From assembly GCA_023248635.1 (NCBI GenBank), contig JAHFED010000040.1:1-59234 (forward strand): a DNA stretch of 59,234 nucleotides, read 5' to 3'. The translations under genes were made by a program, and so were the position numbers. The DNA comes from Myxococcales bacterium. Its GTDB lineage: Bacteria; Myxococcota; UBA727; VGSZ01. The notes under the pieces are model-generated. The model did no database searches. It was not told where the DNA came from and was given only the letters and a program-made list of their open reading frames with translations. Below, in pieces: positions 1-7,848 of the stretch. How positions within the stretch are numbered: the first letter of the stretch is position 1; the number at the start of each line of letters is the position of its first letter.

Positions 1-108
1 CGTTTCACGACGACAGCCCGTGGCCTCTTCGATCCGGCGAAGGGTCCACCTCAGCCGGCCAAGCGCGATGATTCGATCCTGTTCACTTCTGCTCATGACG
101 TTGCTCAT
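1..108 (-). CDS. istA: IS21-family transposase IstA, N-terminal part
   Basis: Partial gene, cut by the window edge, reading MSNVMSRSEQDRIIALGRLR and then TLRRIEEATGCRRET. The second part is the N-terminal helix-turn-helix typical of IstA, which binds the terminal repeats and carries the DDE integrase domain further downstream (outside the window). Two in-frame ATG codons, at 108 and 96, could start the protein. The usual partner ATPase IstB would lie to the left and is not visible. About 36 codons are available, so activity cannot be judged. Confidence 0.65.
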   Translation of the reverse strand, partial: MSNVMSRSEQDRIIALGRLRWTLRRIEEATGCRRET

Positions 109-208
109 GCGCCGGCGGACAGAGTCCCCGCGGTCGCGTCAACGTCCCGGCCTCAGCTATGGCCGCTTTTCAGGTGTCCCTCATTGGCCGGATTGGGGTG
201 TCCCCTCA
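1..208 (-). mobile_element. IS21-family insertion sequence, left end (partial)
   Basis: The element runs off the left edge of the window. Its outer end is at 208, where the minus strand begins TGAGGGGACACC. A second copy of this motif (TGAGGGACACC) lies about 25 bases further in, near 174-184. Spaced terminal repeats and TG...CA ends are features of IS21-type elements. The transposase start lies about 100 bases inside. The end falls inside an older transposase gene, so the insertion is nested. The family call rests on the end structure plus the N-terminal protein motif only. Confidence 0.7.
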
Positions 209-649
209 GGCTACCGCGACCTTGGGATCCGCGAGCTTTTCCTTCACGGCAACCTTCACGACGTACTCGTTGATGCGCCGGACGCCCGCCTCGCCCATCA
301 GCTTTTCGAAGTCGTGCAGCGTGTTGTGGTCTGGGCTCCAATCCGTGTCGGTCAGGCCGCACAGGTAGCGAGCCGGCGCATAGTGCCGAATCAGGTCCTC
401 GGCCTCGCGAAGGGTGATGTCCCTCGTCGCCTTCAACAAGATCGCGCCCACCAACGCGCGCAGCTGCGGCGGCCGACCTGCGTTGCTCTTGAGCTTCGAC
501 GCTCTGATCTCCTCGACGACGTCGAGAATCTCGTCCCAGTCGAGGCTGTCCGTCAGCAGCACGAGCCTGTGCGTGGGCTCGATGAGCATCGCGGATCGTT
601 GCGAACTGCCGAACAGCTCCCGCTGCCGGCCCCGTCGTCGTGTCGCCAT
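206..649 (-). pseudogene. DUF772-type (IS5/IS1182-like) transposase, truncated by IS21
   Basis: An N-terminal transposase fragment of 147 codons. It contains the DUF772-like block RPPQLRALVGAILLKATRDI, followed by YLCGLTDTDWSPDHNTLHDF. It ends at LADPKVAVA, where related transposases continue with an Asp-Thr-Thr segment that opens the catalytic DDE domain. The TGA that closes the frame is the first three bases of the IS21 end, so the insertion itself ended the gene. The catalytic domain is missing, so this is a dead copy. The assignment to DUF772 is by sequence resemblance only. Confidence 0.75.
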
Positions 650-956
650 GGTGCACTCCCGTCGTCACAGGACGACGAGATCACGATCCGAATTCGGTGT
701 CGATCCCCGGTGACGTCGACATGGACCCATATTTTCCGGACAAGCTGTAACTAGCGACAACGCCAGAAGGGCGAATTAGGTTCGGTACTGTTACACATTA
801 TCGTTGCAGGGAAAATTTCGTCATGCAAGCGCTCGGTGTGCTGGCCGGTGCGCAGGCTCGCTTCGAAAGACTCGACTCTGTGCCGGAGAACTCCTCGTAA
901 TTCTTGGCTTCGCTTTGCTATGAGTACCGCCGGCCAGTGCCGCGGAGAACGGGTCT
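650..956. other. Intergenic region without a recognised gene
   Basis: This stretch lies between the start of the broken transposase and a small lipoprotein gene. It is less GC-rich around 730-830 than the surroundings. It presumably holds the outer right end of the older insertion sequence and the promoter of the lipoprotein gene. I could not identify a terminal inverted repeat or a convincing promoter. Confidence 0.4.
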
Positions 957-1253
957 ATGACGAGAGTTCTCTCAGCTGCTTTCCTCCTTGGCCTCACAGG
1001 TTGTGGCGCGATCTGCGGCGAGGTCGCCGGTCGAACCGAGGCGACTTGGTGGCGGACGGACACGGGCTGCAGGGCCGTCTGGGCGCGTTGGGAGGAGAGC
1101 TATGAGATGCAGTGCGAAGGCGAGACGTGCGTCTGTCGTTCGGTGGGGCAGAACGAGGCGTCGTTCGCGCGCGCCCGAAGTCCCGACGTGTGCACTACAG
1201 AGGCACCATGGGACGTCTGCCAACGCGCGCGTGATGGTTATTTGCGTAAGTGA
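957..1253 (+). CDS. Small putative lipoprotein, function unknown
   Basis: A 98-aa protein starting MTRVLSAAFLLGLTGCGAIC. The short hydrophobic N-terminus ends in LTGC, a good lipobox, so the mature protein would be lipid-anchored at Cys16. The mature part is short and has several further Cys residues (CRAV, MQCEGETCVC, DVC, DVC), suggesting disulfide bonds in the periplasm or on the surface. GGAGAA about 9 bases before the ATG is a plausible ribosome binding site. No family is recognised. It sits alone between mobile-element debris and a palindrome-rich gap. The lipobox plus spaced cysteines make a real gene more likely than chance. Confidence 0.55.
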   Translation: MTRVLSAAFLLGLTGCGAICGEVAGRTEATWWRTDTGCRAVWARWEESYEMQCEGETCVCRSVGQNEASFARARSPDVCTTEAPWDVCQRARDGYLRK

Positions 1254-1273
1254 GTGGCGAAATCCACGTGATA

Positions 1274-1377
1274 AACGTTGGCTGGAAGCAGAGAAATATA
1301 AGGTATCGTTATCGATCTTTACCCGTCGGCATCGGCACCTTTCATGTGTCTCATCATCTCTTCTTCCAGCCAACGTT
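1274..1377. repeat. 15-bp perfect inverted repeat with 74-bp AT-richer loop
   Basis: AACGTTGGCTGGAAG at 1274-1288 is exactly complementary to CTTCCAGCCAACGTT at 1363-1377. The enclosed 74 bases are clearly more AT-rich than the surroundings. It could be the two ends of a small non-autonomous element or an RNA stem. The arms do not match the attC R'/R'' pattern well and no target-site duplication was recognised. Confidence 0.6.
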
Positions 1378-1461
1378 AGAATGTGCGACACCGTAGGCGC
1401 TCGCAGCAGGGAATGCAGGCGAGGTACGAGCCTGCGTTCACTGCGAGAACGCCGCAGGTGT

Positions 1462-1483
1462 CTTTTTTGCCTAGGCAAAAAAG
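1462..1483. repeat. 22-bp perfect palindrome with flanking A/T tracts
   Basis: Positions 1462-1483 read the same on both strands: a CTTTTTTGCC arm, then TAGGCAAAAAAG. A six-base T run and a six-base A run flank a GC core. This is the shape of a bidirectional terminator, although the central loop is very small. It may end transcripts from both sides of this gene-poor gap, or be a protein binding site. Confidence 0.5.
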
Positions 1484-2124
1484 CTAGCGCACATGCCCGT
1501 GTTGGCTGGTCGGGTTGGGATCGGGCCGCATGTTTCTCTCCGCTCGTGAGTACTCCCGCACTGCCACTCCTTCGCTCGAGGGGACTTCCGTGACGACGTC
1601 GTTTTCAGGCTCGGCGGCAGGCTGTAACGCTTTTGGTTTGTTTGCCCGGCGATGCAGACAGGCGACGGCGAAATGGCAGGGTGTCGCCGGTGGCCGAAGG
1701 GCCTTGCTGTCTCGGCTTTGCCACTCCATCGGTCATGCATACGGTGCATGCGCGGCCTATTGGCCCCTTCGGGTACCTGGCTAAGGAGGAACGCAAGGCG
1801 TGACGTCGACTGGGCGAGCGTTGTCATGACATGAGCCAGCCAAGGCCCTCGGTCCTCGCGGGGTTGGATCGAGGCCGCGACGCGGATCCAAGGACGTAGC
1901 CACGTTTTCGTCGCTACCGCATGGCCCAGGTGGGTCGCGGCAACGCCTGCTGCGCTCTTCTCTGCGTCAAGCGCAGCGCCACGAACGCCTTCGGCTCGAC
2001 CGGTCGTCGTCGTCACAGCGCTTGTCCTGCTCATCACTGCGCGAAGGCGCCGCTCGCTCTCGGCGTCTCGGCCCCCTCACAGGTGAAGGGACAGCCGAAA
2101 CGGACCCACCCAGGAGGCCACGCC

Positions 2125-2587
2125 ATGACGACGACGACCAGCCGACCAAGCCCTCGAATCTCCCGACCTTTGAGCTCTTCAGCGTCGACCAGCGGGCCGC
2201 CGACCGCGCGGCGGCTGCCAAGCAGGGCAAGGTCCTTCCCGACGCCGCCATGGAACGCATCTGGACCAAGGACGGCGTCGCCCTGGCCACCAAGTCGGGA
2301 TCGGGCTCCCTGACGATTCTGATCGGGCCCCGCGGCGACCCCAAGCAGAAGCGCTACCTGCTCTGCGCAACCACCGACCTCGACGGGCCGATCGACTTCA
2401 AGCACAAGGCGGGTGTCGCTTTCCTCTGCTCCGACGGCTCGTACAACCTCGTGATCGGTGACCGCGGTGACCTCGAGCAGCCGCGCCTCAACATGTGGCG
2501 CCCGAAGCCGGTCCCCACGCAGACGCAGCAGAAGCAACCCGCAGTCGCGGCGCCGAGTCGGCCATCCGCCGCTCAGCCGCGGCCTGA
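2125..2587 (+). CDS. Hypothetical protein; reading frame disrupted near both ends
   Basis: A protein-like segment of about 140 residues runs through LPTFELFSVDQRAADRAA, the middle VLPDAAMERIWTKDG and on to GDLEQPRLNMWRPKP. An AGGAGG site precedes the ATG at 2125 by 7 bases, but that ATG is in a different frame from the segment; a shift near 2138 would join them. The nearest sensible stop, TGA at 2585, is in the third frame, just before a terminator hairpin. The reading frame itself stays open from 2022 to 2954. Either the gene has decayed or the assembly has two indels here. No family is recognised. Confidence 0.45.
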
Positions 2588-2594
2588 ATTTCAC

Positions 2595-2618
2595 GACGGC
2601 CGCTCGAGTGCGGCCGTC
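2595..2618 (+). terminator. Intrinsic terminator-like hairpin
   Basis: GACGGCCGC (2595-2603) pairs perfectly with GCGGCCGTC (2610-2618) across a 6-base loop and is followed by TTCGTTC. Its position a few bases after the TGA at 2585-2587 supports a gene ending there. The T tract is weak. Confidence 0.5.
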
Positions 2619-3291
2619 TTCGTTCCCGACAACAAGCTTGGAGCACCGAATGACGATGCAAACGCGCATCGATCATTGACCTCAACTGCAGCCGCAAGGC
2701 CACGCACCGCCGCCCGAACTCCAGCGCCGCATCAAACGCGCAGGTCATCGACCGCCGTGTCGCTGGGACCAATTCGCGTCGAAGCCGGGGTCGAACCGGT
2801 GCCCACGCCACTTTTGATGCGCCCCGACTTCGAAGTCGGCGAGGCGTCGCGCCTCCCCCGTTGCCGAAACTGCACTGGCCTGCGAGCTCCGCGAGGAACG
2901 ATGCGCGGCCTGCGTCGGCACCTTCCGCGGAGTTCAAGTTCAAACCGCACTTGAGTCGATCACCCTGGTGTTGCGCGCACGCACTGCCACCGCACGCGGA
3001 TCTTGCCGGAATGCGGTGCCTCCAGCTCCACGACGCTGGTGGTCGACGGTACAAGATCGGCGGGAAGCCGAAGCCCCAAGGCGGCCGCGCTCGATGACGC
3101 GCTCGAGGGCCGGACGATTCGCCCGCCTCACAAGATGTAGGCCTCCGTCTCCGCCCTCAGCACGAAGCGGCGCCGTCCTCAAGACGGAGCGGCTGTTGCG
3201 CCCTCGATTGCTCCGTCGTCGTGCGAACTGCACTGTCTGCCAGGAGGGTCAGAGCGTTGATGACAACAGGGGCCGCGCCTATGCTGCCGCC
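2619..3291. other. Intergenic region containing a tRNA-Sec-like segment
   Basis: No convincing protein gene lies in this stretch. On the minus strand at about 2859-2784 there is a block resembling selenocysteine tRNA. It has a D-arm-like GAGGC/GCCTC hairpin, an anticodon-arm-like CCGAC/GTCGG hairpin with loop TTCGAA, a long variable region, and a T-arm-like CCGG-TTCGACC-CCGG hairpin. No acceptor stem can be formed and the loop lacks the UCA anticodon, so it is at most a remnant. The rest probably holds the promoter of the HIT-like gene. Confidence 0.3.
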
Positions 3292-3948
3292 ATGCGCATC
3301 GGACCACCGCAAAACGCCAACTTGGCCCCGCGCGTGTTGTTGGCGAAGCGGCCCGACCTGCTGGGCGATTGGCAACGGGCAGTACTCGGCAGCAACCTCG
3401 CTGCCGTCGCCGACGAAGCTGCCGACGAGCTGCTCGACGAGGAGCCACCCGCCCCGGGCACTTGGGTCGCCGGCGCCGACGCGCGCATCGAGCAAAGCGT
3501 TCGCGCCCATCGCGCTCGGGTCGAGGGTCTGCCCGATCCTTTCCTGCCACTGGCGCTCGGTGATCGCCAGGCGCGGGCCAAAGAGCGAGTCATTTGGGAG
3601 AACGCGCGCGTGATGGTGATCGAGGACGTCTTCGTTTCACGCCCCAAGGTGCTGGTGGTCCCGAAGACGCCAGCGAGCTTTCCGACCGATCTCGGCCGCG
3701 CCGCCCTCGACGAAATCGCTCAGGTGTGCGCGGAGGCGGCCGATGTCCTCGCCAAGATCTACAGCTCGCCACCGTTTTCGGTCTGGATCAACCCGCCGAA
3801 CTTTCTCAGCGTCAAGCAGCTGCACGTGCACATCGCTGCGCCGCGCGGGTTTGCCTGGTCGCAGGACAAAGCCCAGCGCGAGCGACAAACGAACCGGGTG
3901 TTCGGCCTGCTCGGCGGTGAGCTCGCCCTCAGACTCGCGCCTTTGTAA
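3292..3948 (+). CDS. HIT-like nucleotide-binding protein
   Basis: A 218-aa protein. The C-terminal half carries SVKQLHVHIAAP near residues 175-186. This resembles the HIT signature H-x-H-x-H with the first His replaced by Gln and the central and third-position His kept. Upstream segments VMVIEDVFVSRPKVLVVPKT and VWINPPNF fit the HIT beta-sheet. HIT enzymes hydrolyse or transfer nucleoside monophosphates. The N-terminal 90 residues are not recognised. The frame is open further upstream, but the ATG at 3292 begins the plausible protein. Gene and fold are fairly sure, the substrate is unknown. A strong terminator follows. Confidence 0.7.
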   Translation: MRIGPPQNANLAPRVLLAKRPDLLGDWQRAVLGSNLAAVADEAADELLDEEPPAPGTWVAGADARIEQSVRAHRARVEGLPDPFLPLALGDRQARAKERVIWENARVMVIEDVFVSRPKVLVVPKTPASFPTDLGRAALDEIAQVCAEAADVLAKIYSSPPFSVWINPPNFLSVKQLHVHIAAPRGFAWSQDKAQRERQTNRVFGLLGGELALRLAPL

Positions 3949-3988
3949 GGGAGAGCGCTCGGCGCCCTCCAACATTCGCCCGGAAGCG

Positions 3989-4019
3989 ACGCAGAGAGCC
4001 CCACTGGGGCTCTCTGCGT
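3989..4019. terminator. Bidirectional terminator between convergent genes
   Basis: ACGCAGAGAGCCCC (3989-4002) pairs with GGGGCTCTCTGCGT (4006-4019): a perfect 14-bp stem with a 3-base loop. It lies between the HIT-like gene (plus, ending 3948) and the vWA gene (minus, ending 4056), so it can serve both. There is no long T tract on either side. Confidence 0.75.
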
Positions 4020-4055
4020 GTCGCTGGACGCCGCTGGGGCGGTGCGCACCGGCTC

Positions 4056-5237
4056 TCACCAACTGAGCCCGGCCTTCTCGCCCTCAGCGTGCATGGCGGT
4101 GTTCACCTCGGCGTCGAAGGAGTCGCGAGCAGGCGTGGGGGCGGCGGCGGCAGCGGCGGCGAGGTGTTGGTCGCGCTTCTTGCTGAGCTCGGCGATCTTG
4201 CTTTGGATGGCCTTGCGCTTCACCAGATTGGTCTCGACGATCTTGGTCTGCTCTTCCTTGCTTTTGCCAATGAGCGCCTCAGGCAGGTTGTCTTTGGCGA
4301 CCTTATCGAGGGCGACGCTGGCGCCGCCCGATGTCTCGGCCAAAGTGATGAGGTCTTCGTCGGCGCGCATGCCCGAACCGAGCGAAGACTTGGCCACTGC
4401 GCGCTCCGCCGCCGCCGACGCCGGCGCTGCCGCTGCGTATTCCCCGGCCTTGGCCCGGGTGGCCACCTTGGCCTTGCGATCGCTCTCCCGGCCATAGGTG
4501 AAGTTCGTCGCGTCGAGCTCGGTGGCGAGCTTGACCAACTCGCCGTCGAAGGGCGTGACGGCGGCCACGCGCACACCGCCATCTTGGGGGATGGCCGCAT
4601 AGCGACCCTCGGCCGCGTGGGCGATCTGCTTCCACACCGCGGTGGTTTCACCGTCGAGGCCACACTGCACGGTGTTGATGTAGATGTTCTTGCGGATGGC
4701 CTCCTGCGCCGTCTGCTGCCACTTCTGCTGCTGGCCGTAGTCCATGTGCGGCGGGGCGTCGCCGACGAGGAAGATCATCTTCAGGGTCCCCTTCTTCTCG
4801 GACCAGGCCATCTTGTGCACGGCATCGGTGAGGGCGGCGTTGACGTCTTCGGGGCTGTCGCCACCGCCGTCGGCGCGCAAGGCCATCAAGGTCTCGTAGA
4901 CGGCGTCGAGGTTGTCGGTGAGCGCCGTCGTCTGCGTCACGTAGGCGTCGCCGCGGTCGCGGAAGGCCACCAGACCGATCTTGACCTCGGGTTGTTGCTG
5001 CGCCCGCGCGACTTCGTTGGCGATGGCCCAGATCTTCTTCTTGGCGCCGTCGATCAAGCCGCCCATCGAACCCGTGGTGTCGATGGCGAAGACGATCTCG
5101 ACCTGGGGCTTGATGGTGGGGACCAGGCCCGAAACCTCCACCGCCGCCGCCTTCGGAGTCGTGGTGGGAGCGGGTACGCCACCGGCGGCCGCGGGGAGGG
5201 CGAGGGCGAGGGCGAGGGCAAAGGCAAGACGGCGCAT
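4056..5237 (-). CDS. Secreted von Willebrand factor A domain protein
   Basis: A 393-aa protein. It starts MRRLAFALALALALPAAAGG, a signal peptide, after an AGGAGA site 7 bases upstream. The vWA domain spans about residues 46-235. It carries the metal-ion-dependent adhesion site DTTGSM at 53-58, and GLVAFRDRGDAYV and IFLVGDAPPHMDY further on. The last 150 residues are Ala- and Lys-rich and probably helical (SKIAELSKKRDQHLAAAAA). A role in surface adhesion or complex assembly with metal-dependent ligand binding is inferred. It shares a terminator with the HIT-like gene and is separate from the sigma-factor operon upstream. Confidence 0.8.
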   Translation of the reverse strand: MRRLAFALALALALPAAAGGVPAPTTTPKAAAVEVSGLVPTIKPQVEIVFAIDTTGSMGGLIDGAKKKIWAIANEVARAQQQPEVKIGLVAFRDRGDAYVTQTTALTDNLDAVYETLMALRADGGGDSPEDVNAALTDAVHKMAWSEKKGTLKMIFLVGDAPPHMDYGQQQKWQQTAQEAIRKNIYINTVQCGLDGETTAVWKQIAHAAEGRYAAIPQDGGVRVAAVTPFDGELVKLATELDATNFTYGRESDRKAKVATRAKAGEYAAAAPASAAAERAVAKSSLGSGMRADEDLITLAETSGGASVALDKVAKDNLPEALIGKSKEEQTKIVETNLVKRKAIQSKIAELSKKRDQHLAAAAAAAPTPARDSFDAEVNTAMHAEGEKAGLSW

Positions 5238-5422
5238 GCGAGGTCTCCTGTGGGCGGTGGGTTCGAGCGGGTGCAGGTCTCTAACGCTCGATCCTGCCCT
5301 GGGATCTCCGCGGACTTCGTCAAGGCTGTGCAAAGTCTGACCGCCGCTCGGCATCGTTGGTGCGGGCACGGCGCCGTGGTTTGAGCCCTTTGGCAGGCGC
5401 ACGGTGCGTCCTCTTGGCGTGA

Positions 5423-6169
5423 TCAGCGACGCGTCGCGCTGCTGACGTTGTGGCGAAAGAGGCTGCGTGGATAACGCTCCAGGAAGGCCTGCGCCGCCGC
5501 CTCCGCCGCCGTCGCGTTGCCCGTTCCTGCCAGGGCCTGGACCATGAGCGCGTCCCGCTCCTCGGCGAGCTTGCCCGCCGGCCAGGTGCGCGCGTGCTCT
5601 CCCAAGGTCGCCAAACACGCCGGGTGATCACCAGCCCGGAAAGACGCGTGGGCCTGCCGCAAGAGTTGCCGCTCCGCCCCTTCATCGGGCGTCGTCGTGG
5701 GGGGCGCCTGCTCTGCCGGGGCTTGGGGCGAGGAGGCGCGACGCGGTGCGGTGTCTCGGGGCTTAGTGACCAGCGCAGCAGGAGCTGGAGCCGCCACCGC
5801 GGCGCCGACAACGGCCTCGACGACCGGGGCAGGTACCTGAACGGGAGCAGGAGCTGGCAGCACGACGGGGGCTGCTGGATGCTGCGCGGGAGCGGCGGGG
5901 GGACGGACCCAAACGACCAGGGCGCCGGCGCCGAACAAGAGCAGCGCGAGCGGCTTGATTGCTGCCGCCAAGAGCTTGCCACCACTGGCCGCGCTTGCCC
6001 CTGGCCCACCGCCGCCGGCCCCGCCGCTCGGTCCGCTGGGGTCGGGAGGCAAGCCCAGCGTCGACTCGAGGCGCGCGAGGATCGCGTCCTCATGACCGGC
6101 GGGGGGCGCCGGCAAGTCGCGGGCAGCAGCCAGGAGGGCGTCGATGTCGTCGGGGATTTGGGTGCTCAT
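5423..6169 (-). CDS. Putative anti-sigma factor with TPR-like C-terminus
   Basis: A 248-aa protein. The N-terminal 40 residues are acidic and helical (DDIDALLAAARDLP). A Gly/Pro/Ser linker follows, then one transmembrane helix at about 70-88 (IKPLALLLFGAGALVVWV), a Pro/Ala/Val-rich spacer and a TPR-like tail (LRQAHASFRAGDHPACLATL, then AAQAFLERYPRS). It starts one base after the ECF sigma stop. This cytoplasm-helix-periplasm layout next to an ECF sigma gene is typical of one-helix anti-sigma regulators. No HxxxCxxC zinc motif is present. The role is inferred from position and topology. Confidence 0.65.
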   Translation of the reverse strand: MSTQIPDDIDALLAAARDLPAPPAGHEDAILARLESTLGLPPDPSGPSGGAGGGGPGASAASGGKLLAAAIKPLALLLFGAGALVVWVRPPAAPAQHPAAPVVLPAPAPVQVPAPVVEAVVGAAVAAPAPAALVTKPRDTAPRRASSPQAPAEQAPPTTTPDEGAERQLLRQAHASFRAGDHPACLATLGEHARTWPAGKLAEERDALMVQALAGTGNATAAEAAAQAFLERYPRSLFRHNVSSATRR

Positions 6170-6170
6170 G

Positions 6171-6728
6171 TCATCCCCCCCGACTTCGACGAATGGCGGC
6201 GGCGAAGGCTTCGCGCGCGAGCCGCAGGCGTGAGTACACGGTGGCCAGCGGGACCTCGAGGACGGCGGCGATGGCCGGGATGGTGTGCCCCTCGAGGTCG
6301 TGCAACACGATCAGTGCGCGTCGTTCGAGGTCGAGGGCGGCCAGCCCCTGCTGCACCAGCGCGCGGGCCTCGAGATGCTCGACGGCGTCCTCACCCACCG
6401 GAGAGGCGTCGACGGCGACGGCGTCGTCGAGCACCTCGTGGAAGACGCGCCCGCGCCGCTTTTCATCGAGGGCCACCCGAAAAGCGATGCCAAAGAGCCA
6501 GGGGCGCAGCGGCCTGCTCCGATCAAAGTCCCCCAGCTTGCGAAAGACGACGACGAAGACATCGTGCACCACGTCCGGCAGGTCCTTTTCGAAGATGCCG
6601 AGGCGTCGCAGCGTGTGCCACACGTACCCGAATTCGGCCCGATACATCGCGCGAAACTCCGCAGCGCCCCCGCGCTGGTGCGGACGGGTGTCCGCCCCCA
6701 TGGGTTTGGGGTCGCCGCCTTGATCCAT
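6171..6728 (-). CDS. ECF-type RNA polymerase sigma factor
   Basis: A 185-aa protein with region 2 at about 25-90 (YVWHTLRRLGIFEKDLPDVV, then FRKLGDFDRSRPLRPWLFGI) and region 4 at about 120-178 (LIVLHDLEGHTIPAIAAVLE, then VPLATVYSRLRLAREAF). Regions 1 and 3 are absent, as in group 4 sigma factors. The ATG at 6728 shares one base with the TGA of the upstream outer-membrane-like gene, giving translational coupling. A longer frame upstream lies inside that gene and is rejected as the start. It probably directs transcription of an envelope regulon under control of the one-helix protein downstream. Confidence 0.9.
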   Translation of the reverse strand: MDQGGDPKPMGADTRPHQRGGAAEFRAMYRAEFGYVWHTLRRLGIFEKDLPDVVHDVFVVVFRKLGDFDRSRPLRPWLFGIAFRVALDEKRRGRVFHEVLDDAVAVDASPVGEDAVEHLEARALVQQGLAALDLERRALIVLHDLEGHTIPAIAAVLEVPLATVYSRLRLAREAFAAAIRRSRGG

Positions 6729-7690
6729 CACCAAAGCTCCGCCGCGAGGCCCAAAGAGAGGCCGGCGGCCATCCTGGGCGTGGTCCACAGCGCAGCGCCA
6801 GCGATGTCCGTGAGCGTCACGCGGGTGACCGGCACGCTGCCCTCGACGGCGCCGACGACGTGAAACCCGCTCCCGACCGGCACCTCGAGCCCGATGCGGG
6901 CGCCGACGGCGCCGTGGGGACTCAACGGAACCGCGCGGGGATCTTCAAAGCCGCTCCCGTTCGCCGCAAACACGCCGCCGCTGCCGACGCCGCAGCCCAC
7001 GACCCACCAAGAGCGCAAACAGGCCGTCGCCGACAGCAGCACCAGGGTCGTGTCGACGGCGGCGCCTCCCGCGAGTTTCTGGTTCGAGGGCCAGTCGCCC
7101 CGCGCTTCCAGGCCGAGCACCAAAGAGCGGAGTCGGAGGCGAGCCCCCAGCGTGAGCCCAGCGGCGGGCACCCCGACGGCCGTCCCGATGGCGCCGTTGA
7201 GGGCGACGAGGGCCGAGAGCCCGAGCTGCAGAGGCGCCGTCGTCGTCGTCGTCGGCTCATCGGGAACCACCGCGATGATCGGCGGGACGACCTGCACGGG
7301 GACGGGCGGCGGGAGGGGCAGCACGATGGGGCCGGGGTCGGCGAAGGGATCGATCGAGAGAACGATGTCGAGGGCGGCGTGCTCGGCCAGGGCGCGGCAG
7401 TCCTGGTCGAAGAGCTCTTTGGTGCCGACGTCGCCGTCGCCGTGGACGAGGACGATGCGGGCGCGCAGCCTGAGCTGGTCGAGGCCGAGACGCACGCGCA
7501 GGAGATCCTCGGCGCCGTCGTCAAAGGGGGAATAGCCGAGGGCGCCGACGACGGCGCTGCGCATCTCCTCTTCGGAGGGGCAGGCCTCTGCCCCAGGTCC
7601 ACGCTCGTACACCAGGCGCACCTGCGGCTCCGCCCGCGCGGCGCAGGCGACGAGGACGAGGCAGATCGAGCTGGCGCGCCAGGGCGTCAT
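6728..7690 (-). CDS. Exported protein, first gene of the ECF sigma operon
   Basis: A 320-aa protein with N-terminus MTPWRASSICLVLVACAARA, a signal peptide. Residues 21-130 contain ACPSEEEMRSAVVGALGYSP, reminiscent of small periplasmic domains. A Pro/Val/Thr spacer follows. The C-terminal 150 residues alternate Gly and hydrophobic residues (GLTLGARLRLRSLVLGLEAR, GAVGARIGLEVPVGSGFHVV), suggesting beta strands of an outer-membrane domain. The stop overlaps the start of the sigma gene. Its place as first gene suggests it senses or forms part of the envelope process controlled by the sigma factor (inference). Confidence 0.65.
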   Translation of the reverse strand: MTPWRASSICLVLVACAARAEPQVRLVYERGPGAEACPSEEEMRSAVVGALGYSPFDDGAEDLLRVRLGLDQLRLRARIVLVHGDGDVGTKELFDQDCRALAEHAALDIVLSIDPFADPGPIVLPLPPPVPVQVVPPIIAVVPDEPTTTTTAPLQLGLSALVALNGAIGTAVGVPAAGLTLGARLRLRSLVLGLEARGDWPSNQKLAGGAAVDTTLVLLSATACLRSWWVVGCGVGSGGVFAANGSGFEDPRAVPLSPHGAVGARIGLEVPVGSGFHVVGAVEGSVPVTRVTLTDIAGAALWTTPRMAAGLSLGLAAELW

Positions 7691-7848
7691 GTCGACCACG
7701 CTGTCACCGCGCGCGCCCCAACGGCAACGACAGGGCGCCCTGTGCTTGGGGCCAGGGCAGCGCTCGGCAGAAGCACATCTGCGCTTTCCGAGTCCGCGCG
7801 TGATGGATCTGCATCCGCCGCCCAAACACAACGAGCTGGAGGTGAACG

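Larger units (their letters stand above)
1254..2124. other. Gene-poor gap with two palindromic structures
   Basis: About 870 bases in which I find no convincing gene. Open frames on both strands are present but lack any family signature or a sensible start. It holds a 15-bp inverted repeat (1274-1288 with 1363-1377) and a 22-bp perfect palindrome (1462-1483). The region lies next to insertion-sequence remnants and is best read as eroded accessory DNA. A small gene of an unknown family cannot be excluded. Confidence 0.4.

Noticed and set aside
1274-1377. An integron attC site
   Set aside because: The arms do not fit the RYYYAAC/GTTRRRY simple sites and no integrase or cassette array is nearby.
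2784-2859. A functional tRNA-Sec gene
   Set aside because: No acceptor stem and no UCA anticodon could be formed, so it is noted only as a remnant-like block.
2968-3291. N-terminal extension of the HIT-like protein
   Set aside because: The extra 108 residues are Arg/Pro-rich and not protein-like; the ATG at 3292 starts the plausible protein.
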